Assembly (NCBI RefSeq): GCF_052857255.1
Contig: NC_135506.1
Coordinates: forward strand, 77,794,324-77,858,323
Source of the DNA: Amblyomma americanum
Taxonomy: Eukaryota; Arthropoda; Arachnida; Ixodida; Ixodidae
DNA length: 64,000 nucleotides
Reading direction: 5' to 3'
Part shown: positions 54,120 to 64,000 of the stretch, piece after piece
Numbering within the stretch: position 1 is the stretch's first letter
Layout: every line of letters starts with the position of its first letter
Translations under genes and position numbers: made by a program
Notes under the pieces: model-generated
The model's database searches: none
What the model was told of the DNA's origin: nothing
Seen by the model: the letters and a program-made list of their open reading frames with translations, nothing else

Positions 54120-54475
54120 TGTGCGGTAGCCCTCCCCCGTGGTCTTACCCATGCAGAGGAAGTTGCGCTTCGGAGGATACGGATCGGGGTTGCCCTAACT
54201 CCAGCTGTGACACGCAAGTGGCCGCATTTCAAAGATTTGTATCCCCGCCTCGGGTGTCCAGTCTGCAAGAACAGAGACTGTGAAGCGGATATCCACCACT
54301 TGTTGTGGGACTGCCCGGCGCTGAAGCCGACAAGAATTCGGCACCTGGCCGCAGTGGGACTCTCACCGGACAATCCGGATTGCTATTTTGCCTGGACACA
54401 GGGTCCATATCCAATCAAATTTTATTTCTGCCTTGAAAAGGTACAGACAGCAGAGGCGCAGAAAAAGCTGTAAAG
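54120..54475 (+). pseudogene. LINE ORF2 C-terminal fragment
   Basis: The frame from 54207 reads KWPHFKDLYPRLGCPVCKNR, then DCEADIHHLLWDCPAL, the C-terminal zinc-finger type ending of RNase H-bearing LINEs, and a tail to TAA near 54473. The upstream frame (LRRIRIGVALTPAVTRK) is shifted. No RT is attached. Confidence 0.7.
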
Positions 54476-54559
54476 TACAGCTTGACAAAGCCACAGCCCC
54501 CTTTAGCTTGGCAGCGGCTTGACAGTCAGGCTTTATAAAACAAAGGCAGTTGGTAACGT

Positions 54560-55860
54560 ATTAAGAGGTATACAATAATGAAACTAGCAAATAAAGTGAA
54601 ACAACATTATACAATATTGAATCGACATTCGCATTCGACAAACACAGATCGATAGCAAAGAAAAAGAATAAACATATACTACATGTGAACGTACATAGCA
54701 TGCAAAGATTTTTTTGACGAACTAAAGAGGTCAAATTTATATGCATATCTATTTAACAGGGAAGGAAGCGTGCACCACCCAAGTCTCCGCGTACCTTGAT
54801 GTGTAGCTGGCTTCTCGGGCATGTAATTCAGCAAGGTTTCGTATGTAGTTTACTTTCCTACGTGTTTAAAGTTTAAACCGGATACATAGACGATATTTAT
54901 ACAAGTTGTGAATTTTTACACCACTTTCTAAAAAGACATCTGCGCTTGGAGAGTCCCAGGGGACATTGTAAATAAGACGAAGGAACTTTTTCTGTAGAAA
55001 TGGCAGTAGTTTAAATAGGAGTAGACAAGAGAATTATAGAGGAGTAGCTTTATTTTTCTTGGAATAACATATCTCAGCAGGCTTATGACCCCGGTCAATT
55101 GAGACAGCTTCGTTGCTATATGGTCCACATGGTGATCCCTAGTCAATAATTGGTTTTTTGGGGAAAGGAAATGGCGCAGTATCTGTCTCATATATCTTTG
55201 GACACCTGAACCACGCCGTATGGGAAGGGATAAGGGAGGGAGTGAAAGAAGAAAGGAAGAAATAGGTGCCGTAGTGGAGGGCTCCGGATTAATTTCGACC
55301 ACCTGGGGATCTTTAACGTGCACTGACATCGCACAGCACACGGGCGCCATAGCGTTTTTCCTCCATAAAAACGCAGCCGCCGCGGTCGGGCTCGAACCCG
55401 GGAACTCCGGCTCAGTAGTCGAGCGCCCTAACCACTGAGCCACCGCGGCGGGTGTAATCATGTTGGAAGAAAAAACTGTTCCTAGGAATTTAAATTGTTC
55501 AACCAAATCTATACACCACGAGCTTAGTTTATTCTCGATGGAGGAAGGAAGCACTTTATTTTTAGGACGAGAAAAAAGAGCTTGTGTTTTCTTATCATTT
55601 ATACGCATACATTTGGATTCAGACCATTTTTGTAATTCAAACATGGTTTCATTGCATTCCTGAACAAAGAGATCAAGATCATTTCCAGTAAAAAATATGC
55701 TTGTGTCATCAGCATAAATAATAAATTTCGCAGCGGAGTTAATGTTAGATATATCACTTAGATACATATTAAAGAGTAATGGTCCCAATATACTGCTTTG
55801 TGGGACACCAGAAGTAACACGTTTTAGTTCAGATATATCATCGTTCCCTTCTTGATTTCA
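54560..55860 (-). pseudogene. LINE RT fragment of a CR1/L2-like family
   Basis: Minus strand: TSGVPQSSILGPLLFNMYLS with intact FIIYADDTSIFF, KWSESKCMRINDKKTQALF, VEQFKFLGTVFSS and, beyond a SINE, RDHHVDHIATKLSQLTGVIS and LLYNSLVYSYLNYC. A decayed tail (LLNRYAYKFDLFSSSKK) reaches about 54700. The GVPQ-SILGPLLF box and lack of RNase H set it apart from the other LINEs here. The 5' part is missing beyond 55860. Confidence 0.85.
55147..55455 (-). mobile_element. Full-length SINE inside the LINE RT frame
   Basis: Complete copy in the same orientation as the host LINE. The host frame stays open across it, giving a 286-codon chimeric frame. The host protein reads FSSNMI before and TRDHHVD after the SINE. 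Confidence 0.95.
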
Positions 55861-56319
55861 TCAAATCAGGCCACCTTTTTCGGCGGCGGGTACCAGCCGT
55901 GGCCGGAAGGGGACTTCATCGAGAGGACGTCAGGTCCTCCCATCTTCCCTTTTTTTTTCGCCTTCTTTACCAGTCCGCCGTACGGCCAAGCCAGACGGTA
56001 AGGGGTTGCAGATACAGCAACCAATAGCCAGCAATTTTGGGAGAACCCAATGAACGGCTGGGGGGGGGGGGGCGAAGCCTCCTGTTCCGTGTTGTGTTCA
56101 TTTCGCTTTTCCGCTGCGCCACCGTGTGAACGGCCGCGTGTGGTGTGCAACACCGGGAGCTCGGAGATCGCGGCCGAGACCTCAAAGGCAGCTCAGCGGC
56201 CTAGTAAGTACTCCCACATGAGAGAGGCTGTAGAGTTCAGCAATAGGCGTGAATCAGCTGGTTGTGACCTTGAGCGTACCAGAAGCTTAGAAGAACGCTA
56301 ACGTTACTTTAAATCAAAA

Positions 56320-56745
56320 GAAAGGAGCCGTCAAGGACATATTACAGACTGATCAGCTTACGGCCTGTTGCTTGAAAGGTAATTTACGAAGGTAATCGCT
56401 AATGGAGTCACGGAAAATGCTAGATTTATTAAACCAAATGATCAGGCAGGCTTCGTAAAACATACTCAACAATAGACCATATTCACACTATAGCAGCGAG
56501 GTGATAGAGGAATGCGAAGAATTATAACCTACCCTTATGTAGCTTTCTTTGATTACGAGAAAGCATTCGATTCAGTGGAATCTTCAGCAGTCATACAGGA
56601 AATGCGTAATCAGGAGGTAGAAGAGTCTGATGTGAAAATACTGGAAGATGTCTATAAATACTACAGAACTACCATAGTCCTCCATAAAGTCAGCAATGGA
56701 ATTCCAATAAGGAAGGGTGTAAGTCAGGGAGACATGAATGATGTC
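56320..56745 (+). pseudogene. RTE-type LINE reverse transcriptase fragment
   Basis: Broken frame with DQAGFRKTYSTIDHIHTI-like sequence (about 56440-56490), then VAFFDYEKAFDSVESSAVIQ (RT motif A), ESDVKILEDVYKYYRTTIVL and IPIRKGVSQGD (start of motif B, about 56715). Sequence changes family abruptly near 56745. Typical of RTE-clade LINEs common in arthropods. Confidence 0.85.
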
Positions 56746-57068
56746 AATGCTTGTTATAGTAATGGAAGCGGATGCCGAAACGGGTCACCGACATCCCTAA
56801 AGGAGGGCGCGGGAAGGGGTGCCCAGAAAGTACACGTTGCTTGCAGGAGTCAGACTGGCTCCTGAAAAGTGGCTGAAAAGACTGGCTGAAAAGTGGGGGA
56901 GCGTTTATTATCTTCCCTTTCTCTTTTTTCCCGTGCAACTGGGTGCCGCTGAGAAGGCCCCTGCGGTGTCCTTCGCCTCTGCTGCTGCTGGGGAATCGTC
57001 ACACCCCTCCCTCTGTTGTGAAGCCCTGCTGCACGGCACTGGGGATGAGCGGTGCGTTGTTTACGCCT

Positions 57069-57700
57069 CTATAGTCCGAAGTAGATAACAGGCTTCCGGA
57101 ACCGGGTAGACCGACGAAGCTGGGGGTGCAAAGGGGCCGCACTTGAATGCTGTTGCCGGGCCGAGGCTGTTGTAGACGGCTCGGTGCTTAATGAGCATCG
57201 AGGTGGGGACGGCTGTTTCGTGTCCGTTGCCGCTGCTAGTGCAGGAAGAGGCTGCTCTTCGTCTAAGAGAACGCCGGGCGTCCTTCGCGGTCGCCCGTGG
57301 TCCGCGTGCCTGTTCCACAGTGTTCCGTCTTCGAGTTTTATTTCAAGCAACGAAGAACTTGTGGGATGGCGAACCGTTCCGGCAATCCAAGCTAGGCCTT
57401 GTCGGAAGTTTCGAACAAAGACGGGCTCGCCGGACGAAAGCAAACAGCTTTTGCGTACGTTTCTGTCGAAGCGCATCTTTTGCTTAGGCCCAGGTGCATT
57501 CGTTGAATGGGCGTTTGCAGCTGCACGCCCATGAGGAGCTCAGCGGGAAGGGATCCAGTGCGGCGTTGTTCTGTAGGAAAGCAGGATCCTGTCGATGTTA
57601 GTTTGGAAATCTCCAGGCGCTGCCTTCTTGAGTTCCCCTTGTCACAGCCACAGCGGTGATTGTACGTTGTGCAAAACGTTTTGGTTGGAGAGTGCTGATA
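57069..57700 (-). pseudogene. Ty3/gypsy integrase C-terminal remnant
   Basis: Minus strand, two frames: ELKKAAPGDFQTNIDRILLS then YRTTPH (about 57640-57570) and TGSLPAELLMGVQLQTPIQR (about 57560-57500). The open frame 57476-57069 follows with GEPVFVRNFRQGLAWIAGTV, KLEDGTLWNRHADHGRPR and a basic end, QLRRSTRFRKPVIYFGL. This is the end of a gypsy pol of a different family from the 8-9.8 kb one. No LTR identified. Confidence 0.75.
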
Positions 57701-60700
57701 GAGCTCTGTGATGCTGGCGTGCCACAGGTGGCAAGTATCTCCACAGCATGTCATCGGTAGCCGTGTTGGCGATCGTGCTCGTCGTAGTAACTGCAGCTGG
57801 TGCCACCGGTGTCCCGCCAAGTATATTGTGGATTTCGTAATGTTTTGTGTTGTCTCAGTTCCTGTAAAACATTGGCTGTAGGTATTACCGGGTGTCATGC
57901 TTTTAAAACTTTACAGGTTGCCCGAGCACCGGCTGCGGTTAGTGCTGCAGTATTCTTGTGTCGGTACAATTTTTATGTAGGGTTTTTATGTATTAATACT
58001 ATAATTGAATGCGTTGCAGCAGCGCGTAGAACCTTGCGGTCCATTGTGTTGATCAATCTGTTCGTGTTCGTTGCTGATTTTCATTTTGTGGATGCGGATG
58101 TATACCATTAACGGTTCTTATGTTCGTGAGCATGCTTGCATAGACAGTGTCAGCGTTGTCATGTTCACTATTTAAATTGCGCATAATTCTTACTGTGTTC
58201 TCGGCCCACGCCCACGTTTTTGTTCTGGCTGTGCTGGCTGTGTTGCGTTCACTGAATTTGTTGCTCTGGGGGCTGGTGTCGATGTGTGGCGTTGGCAAGA
58301 TGAGGGACGCCGCCGGCATGAAAAACAGCAGCAGTGCAAGGTGCTCCTGGCACCTGGCCGATTGCTGGCACCATGAAGAACAAGAGAAGCGTCGCTGTGG
58401 GCAATAAAGGTGGCTGTCGGTGGCAGAAAGACTGGCTCAATCCTGCAGACGCCGGGCTGCGGCTTTGAGCGAGAGGCTCGGCTCCGGGAAGCGGTTCAGT
58501 CGGCTTGTGAGCCAGCTGCGCTCAGGGTCTTGACTGCCTGCAGAAATAAGAAATACAGACTTTCTAAATGTTGTTCATTCATCAACAGTTTACACAGCTT
58601 CCTAGCCGCACTTCCATAATACACTGATGGAACATATCGAAACCGGAAACGTGCGTTAGGATAGTCCGAATTTATCCAGTTGTTCTATTCTGACCTCCAT
58701 GTTACTAGAACGCGCATGGCGACCGCGTGCCACCTGTCGACACCACCGCGAAACGAAATGCATGGCAACCTTTGGCGCAGCAGACGCAGCATACGCAGGC
58801 GACGCACCAGTGCAGAGCTACGAAGCTGACGACAGCGACGCATGCCACGGCGCATGCGCGCGCCTGTGATATGCGGAAGAAAGCGTCCGGCATCAACATG
58901 GGCACCACGACCACGGATGTCGGGGCTGCGGCAGGGCAGGGAATTGCTGCCAGCGCCAAAGCTAAAGCCAAAGGCAAATCCGAGCGCCACACCAGAGCCC
59001 TCTACTACGGCGACTCTCGCTTCTTAATTCCGAGCATGTTGAGGTGTCCGCCTATAGAATGATACACACCTGCTGCGCCTCTCCTATTTCTTTCTCCATG
59101 TCAGCAGGGCAAGCCGTCTCGACACTCATTGAGGACATCACGCTGCTATCTCACGATTTACTCACAGCTGATTTTTGATGGCTGCGCAGATAATTTAGCC
59201 TGCCGATGGTTCATATAGTCTAAAAAGCGTCAATGAAAATTACAGTAGTTAAGTGCAAGCATGGGACGAAAGCGGATGGAACAGGCAATGCGAGCCACAT
59301 CTGGTTCATGTCCAACCAATTGGCGTGGACCGAAGTGGGCGGTTACAGACCATGGGCCATGCTTGCGGCCCTAGTCCTCAGCGGGTTGTTAGCAGACTAG
59401 CGGATTGTGCTGCACGCGCACCGTGATCCTGCAGAGCCGATCTTCACACTCCAAACTCGAATATAGTATGCCGATGAAAACGAATGCCCTGTAAATGTTA
59501 TCGCATTTTAGTGATGAACAAATATGATAATGGTGGTCTAGTGGCAGCTCTAGCGTGACATCCACAAGACTTCCGTAACAAGGGACCAACGGCAGAGCAC
59601 AAAGAGAACGAAAATGAACCGCTGCGTTGAACCCAGCCTTGATAGAATGGATACAAGCTTCTCCTAGCCAGGTGACTGGCTTTTATGGTGGCGAAATGCT
59701 ATATAGAAAATGTTTTACTCTGCCTTGTGTAAAAAGGCAAGGAATTTGGGCAATGATCAGTCATGATTAAGGTTTGCCTCGTCACCGCCGCTATCTGCTC
59801 CACGACAGCCGCATTCAGACCGGCTGTGTCACAGCGACTGCGCTCTGCCCATTCGTCGCACAGGACCTCCGATTTCTCTCCACAGATGGCGTTAGAGCGA
59901 ATAAGCCTCCTCAGGAGTCACAAACACGTCTCCGTGCGCTGTCCTTCGTCAGCGGTTTCGGTAGGCCAGTGCATCATAGGCATGAGGCATTCTGTGCAAG
60001 CGTCTTCAGCGCCTGTCAACTCCTGTGTGACGCCATCCTCAGGGCCTCCATAACCGTAGGCAGCTACCAACTGCAGAGCACCAATAAAATGAAAATGACT
60101 TTAAACGCTACAAAATACTCTGTCATGGCCTTTACACCCTTTTTTCATTGCTCCTCCACCCCTATAGGCAGCGAAGTTCATGACTGACCTCTCGTCACGC
60201 TCCGACAAAACGAAGTCGTCTCAAGCTTACTACTAGCTTAGCGTTGAAGCACACTCACTCAAGCCAGAAGCATGGAGTTCAGGCATGCCGAATCCAGGTT
60301 GCCTAAGATGCGGCGCTGCACCAAGGCAGAGGTCTCAGTGGCCAATGACTATGGAGGTGGAACCCTTCCCAGCACCCTGTCGGCTTCTAACATGAGCAGC
60401 GAAGCCACCTACCCGTACGAAGGTCCTCGAGAGGGCGCTGGTGTACGTGGCACGCGGTCAGGTGCCGTCGCTGTCGTCTTGTGCAAAGAAAAAAGGTGTA
60501 ATTCATTACCACATTCAGATACACCGACAAGCCACTCCAGCCAACACGAAAACAATCATAGAGAACCAATGGCCACCACTGCGGAGAACATTACTTGTGG
60601 GCAGCGTGCTTCAAACGTAACAGAGATATCGGGCCCCTCACCAGTATTGATAAATGATCAGGGAGCACCCCGCGCTAGAATGTCGGCGGCTGAATCAGAA

Positions 60701-61445
60701 GCAGACAACTATTTTTTTCAGCGGTGGTATTTCCCTTTTTACCTGTATCTAGTCACTAGAGAGCCCTCTTCGATGGAGCCAGACTTTATCAGCGGCAAGT
60801 TGTCTGGCCTAAGAAGCTTTAAGCTCCATTAGACTTTGACAGCTTAAGGTGCAGACATTCCGTAAATCAGCGGCACTTATGAAAAGATCGGCGCAATGCC
60901 ATCCTTTTATCACTCACCATTGGATTGTGGGCATTCAGGTCGGCAGCGTCCACACCATGGCTCTCTCCCTTAGGCCTTGGGCGAGGAGTGTGAACAGGTA
61001 ACCAGGCAGGGCAGCAGGTGGAGCAGTGATAGAGCGGCTGAAGCGCGTATGCTTTACGGAACAATGAGTCTCCTTGGACAACGGTGCCTGCGTCCGGAAC
61101 CTAGCTTAATGAGGGGCTGAGAATTCAATGCGGACGCGTCGATGCCCTGGCAGTGCCCTGTCGTCGTTTTTGTTACCCTGAGGTTGCTAATGGTGCGTAC
61201 CCACTGTACCCTCCAGTGCCCAACATGCTCGCCTTATGGTGCCTGGCTTTAGAACCAGTCATCTCTGTCAACGTCTCGGGTGGTTACACGTGTAGTCATA
61301 GCCATTGAAATGGATGTGGCTGTCTTGGCACGGGCTTGTCTTTGTGAGCTACTACATAGCTGTAGCTGCCTTTTGGTTAGTGATATGTGCAGGAATGGTC
61401 GTGTGGTAGGCGTGTTGTCATTCCTGCTCCTATAAATGCTGCTGG
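57701..61445. other. Long stretch without recognised genes
   Basis: Mixed-composition sequence with scattered chance frames. The only one over 150 codons is listed separately. A short GCCCTCTACTACGGCGAC near 59000 may be a SINE relic. I see no splice-consistent gene. Confidence 0.5.
60272..60832 (+). CDS. Hypothetical open frame, 186 codons
   Basis: ATG at 60272 (MEFRHAESRLPKMRRCTKAE) to TAG at 60830. The sequence is hydrophilic with a Ser/His/Thr-rich middle and an aromatic-rich end (NYFFQRWYFPFYLYLV). No known domain, no neighbours and no repeats within it. It may be a chance frame; it is listed only because it is the longest non-transposon frame after the SENP gene in its neighbourhood. 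Confidence 0.2.
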   Translation: MEFRHAESRLPKMRRCTKAEVSVANDYGGGTLPSTLSASNMSSEATYPYEGPREGAGVRGTRSGAVAVVLCKEKRCNSLPHSDTPTSHSSQHENNHREPMATTAENITCGQRASNVTEISGPSPVLINDQGAPRARMSAAESEADNYFFQRWYFPFYLYLVTREPSSMEPDFISGKLSGLRSFKLH

Positions 61446-61449
61446 ACCC

Positions 61450-61770
61450 ACCGCGGTGGCTCAGTGGTTAGGGCGCTCGACTACTGATCCGGAGTTCCCG
61501 GTTTCTAACGTTTGAACCCGACCGCGGTTGCCGCGTTTTTATGGAGGAAAAACGCTAAAGCGCCCGTGTGCTGTGCGATGTCAGTGCACGTTAAAGATCT
61601 CCAGGCGGTCGAAATTATTCCGGAGCCCTCCACTATAGCAGCTCTTTCTTCCTTTCTCCTTTCACTCCCTCCTTTATTCCTTTCCTTAGGACGCGGTTCA
61701 GGTGTCCAACGAAATATGAGACGGATACTGGGCCATTTCCTTTCCCCTAAAACCAATTAATATTATTAAT
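61450..61770 (+). mobile_element. SINE with an insertion in box B
   Basis: Full sense copy from CCGCGGTGGCTCAGTGG to CCAATTAATATTATTAATA. Box B is split: CCCGG-TTTCTAACG-TTTGAACCC, an extra nine or so bases inside the normal GGTTCGAACCC. This copy should not transcribe from its own promoter. Confidence 0.93.
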
Positions 61771-61774
61771 ATTA

Positions 61775-62750
61775 TTATGAATCCCGCTGTGATTTCACGA
61801 GTTTCTTTGGTGGGTATTTTGTGCCTGGTGCAATTCCTTGTTGTTCCTATAGTTTTTCCTATTATTTATGGCGACACAGCAGACCATGATAACCGACATG
61901 AGCAGCTGTAGTGGTTCCTGAGGAGATAATGTTTAAAGTAGACCAGCAATGATGGTTGCCCGGTAATCGTCTGTGTTCAGTGTCGAAGTTGTGTGTCAGG
62001 AACCTTTTTTTTGCGCCCTTTGTTTAGTTACGAGTCTAGTCGTCATGGCAGCACGCATTAATGTGGCTGTGATTGTACGGGTTGTAGTGGCATGTGTAGC
62101 TGGGTGTGTGTCTGGTGGTGTCTGTGTTGTGTCCGGTTGTTCGCGTGGTGTAGGCGTTGACTCTTGCCACTCCTGCGCATGGCAAAAGGCAAGCAGAACA
62201 GCGGTGATGTCCCACGGGTAATTGTGTTGAAAAGGCGTTCGCCTGTGCATGAGGAACAACATCAGTGTCGACATGAGCGCAACACACAGGACACTCCACA
62301 GCTGTCGACGCGTCGCCGCTAGGATTCAGTAACTATAGCGTGTCGTCACTTGTGGCAGCCGTCATAAAGGAATTAATCTTGTTCTGCTCGTCATCAGATT
62401 TTTTAAACTATTCAGGCTGATGCAGTATATGAGGTAGTTACAGCTGGCCTCGTTGCGTAGTTACTGTAACCATGAAAGCCTAAACTTTTTGAATCAGCGC
62501 AACGGCAAACGGCCTAAGAAGAGAACAGAGAGAAGTGTAGAAACGGTCATACACGGCACCGATATTGTCTTATTGTGCTTGTGGTGTCAGTGTATAGGGT
62601 CCCAAATGCGGATGTTACTCGATGCGTGAATAATAAAAGAAATGCGCAGCCGTGAATTGCAGTTCAGCTGAACACCTTGGTGTTTTTGACTAATGCTGAT
62701 GAATCTGTAGTAGATAAATCTGGCTTCGTGGTGTGGTTATCTGAGTAGTC
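61775..62750. other. Unannotated stretch before the satellite
   Basis: GT-rich sequence. Weak similarity to 39.5-39.8 kb (AATTGTGTTGAAAAGGCGTTCGCC against AACGTGTTCAAAAGGCACATTTCACC). No gene supported. Confidence 0.4.
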
Positions 62751-64000
62751 ATGGCAGCCACGTCTACGGGGCCTGTGTGTTGGTTGAGTGCCATGGTTTC
62801 TAGTCTCTGGAGTGCTGCTGTGTACTGGCGTGCACATGCTGCAAGTGTGTATTGGGCCACCAGTTCAGCACATGGCAGCCGGCATGAGGAATTGTAGTAG
62901 TATTAACAAGTGTTACGCTCTTTCAACTGTGAACGAAATCCCGATCACGTGGGGTAGTTAAATGTGTAGTCATGGCAGCCACATCTACGAGGCCTGTGTG
63001 CTGGTCGGGTGCCATGGTGCCTAGTCTGTGGAGAGCTGATGTGTACCGGCGTGCACGTGCGGCAAGTGTGCATTGTGCCACCAGTTCAGCACATGGCAGC
63101 CGGCGTGAGGAATAGAAGTTTTAACAAGTGTTACGCTCCTTCAACTGTGAACGAAAGCCCAATCACGTGGGGTGGTTGTGTGTGTAGTCGTCATGGTGGC
63201 CACATCTACGGGGCTGTGTGTTAGTTGGGTGCCATGGTTGTTAGTCTGTGGAGTGCTGATGTGTACTGACGTGCACGTGCTGCAAGTGTGTATTGTGCCA
63301 CCAGTTCAGCACGTGGCAGCTGGCATGAGGAATAGAGGTAGTATGAACAAGTGTTACGCTCCGTCAACTGTGAACGAAAGCCCAATCACGTGGGATGGTT
63401 ATGTGTGTAGTTGTCGTAGCAGCCACATCTATGGGGCTGTGTGTTGGTTGGGTTCCATGGTGTTTAGTCTGTGGAGTACTGATGTGTACTGGCGTGCACG
63501 TGCTGCAAGCGTGTATTGTGCCACCAGTTTAGCACGTGGCAGCCGGCATGAGGAATAAAAGTAGTATGAACAAGTGTTACGCTCCGTCAACTGTGAACGA
63601 AAGCCCAATCACGTGGGGTGGTTGTGTGTGTAGTCGTCATGGCAGCCACATCTACGGGGCAGTGTGTTGGTTGGGTGCCATGGTGTTTAGTCTGTGGAGT
63701 GCTGATGTGTAATGGCGTGCACGCTCTACAAGTGTGTATTGTGCCACCAGTTCAGCACGTGGCAGCCGGCATGAGGAATAGAAGTAGTATGAACAAGTGC
63801 ATCGCTTTTTCAACTGTGAACGAAAGCCCAATCACGTGAGGTTGTTGTGTGTGTAGTCTTCATGGCAGCCACATCTACGGGGCTGTGTGTTGGTTGGGTG
63901 CCATGGTGTTTAGTCTGTGGAGTGCTGATGTGTACTGGCGTGCACGTGCTGCAAGTGTGTATTGTGCCACCAGTTCAGCACGTGACAGCCGGCATTAGCA
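62751..64000 (+). repeat. Satellite-like tandem array, 221-223-bp units
   Basis: Units start at ATGGCAGCCACATCTACGGG-like sequence near 62751, 62972, 63193, 63416, 63639 and 63862; the last is cut by the window end. Shared features include GTGCCATGGT, GATGTGTACTGGCGTGCACG, TTGTGCCACCAGTTCAGCAC and CTGTGAACGAAAGCCC. Open frames in the units exist because each unit lacks stops in one frame, not because of an obvious gene; the frame changes with unit length. Confidence 0.95.

Noticed and set aside
62751..64000. CRISPR-like array
   Set aside because: Whole 221-223-bp units repeat with no short repeat/spacer alternation, and the sequence is eukaryotic.

Overview
The window looks like nuclear DNA from a hard tick (Ixodidae, probably metastriate). 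The main clue is a tRNA-derived SINE of about 310 bp, present in some twenty copies, with box A TGGCTCAGTGG, box B GGTTCGAACCC and a (TAA)n tail. It resembles the Ruka-type SINEs described from Rhipicephalus; the name is from memory. Degenerate non-LTR elements with gag, endonuclease, RT and RNase H, Ty3/gypsy, Penelope and PIF/Harbinger remnants agree with this. No bacterial or viral genome signature is present.

Layout. 1-2241: seven 211-bp exon/intron-like units lead straight into an intact intronless SENP/Ulp1-type SUMO protease, the only clearly intact recognisable gene. 2242-14090: largely gene-free, with two hairpin MITEs, SINEs, a deleted gypsy element nested in a SINE tail, a LINE RNase H remnant and a (TA)47 microsatellite. 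14090-17855: a LINE with ORF1, RT and RNase H, its 3' UTR split by a SINE. 17968-20669: a U6-like RNA, a repeat with nuclear-receptor DR1 motifs, a Penelope fragment and LINE tails. 20670-26632: a complete but mutated PIF/Harbinger transposon with convergent DDE transposase and Myb/SANT genes, 19-bp TIRs and a 3-bp target duplication. 26633-38350: two large LINEs and truncated relatives, all on the minus strand, with nested SINEs. 38570-42260: low-copy repeats and SINEs.

42260-49480 is the most gene-like unexplained part: two different clusters of tandemly duplicated exon-like units with conserved splice sites and related, unrecognised reading frames. 49480-52110: a heavily decayed LINE (gag, endonuclease and 3' end). 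52378-53142: a foldback element. 54120-57700: three LINE families and a gypsy integrase end. 57700-62750: mostly without recognisable content. 62751-64000: a 221-223-bp satellite that runs off the window.

The genes do not form a pathway. The history seen is repeated nested insertion (gypsy in SINE tail, SINE in LINE 3' UTR, SINEs in LINE and gypsy reading frames) plus local tandem duplication of exon-sized units at several places. Exon structures and family names rest on reading the sequence by eye; no alignment or search was run.
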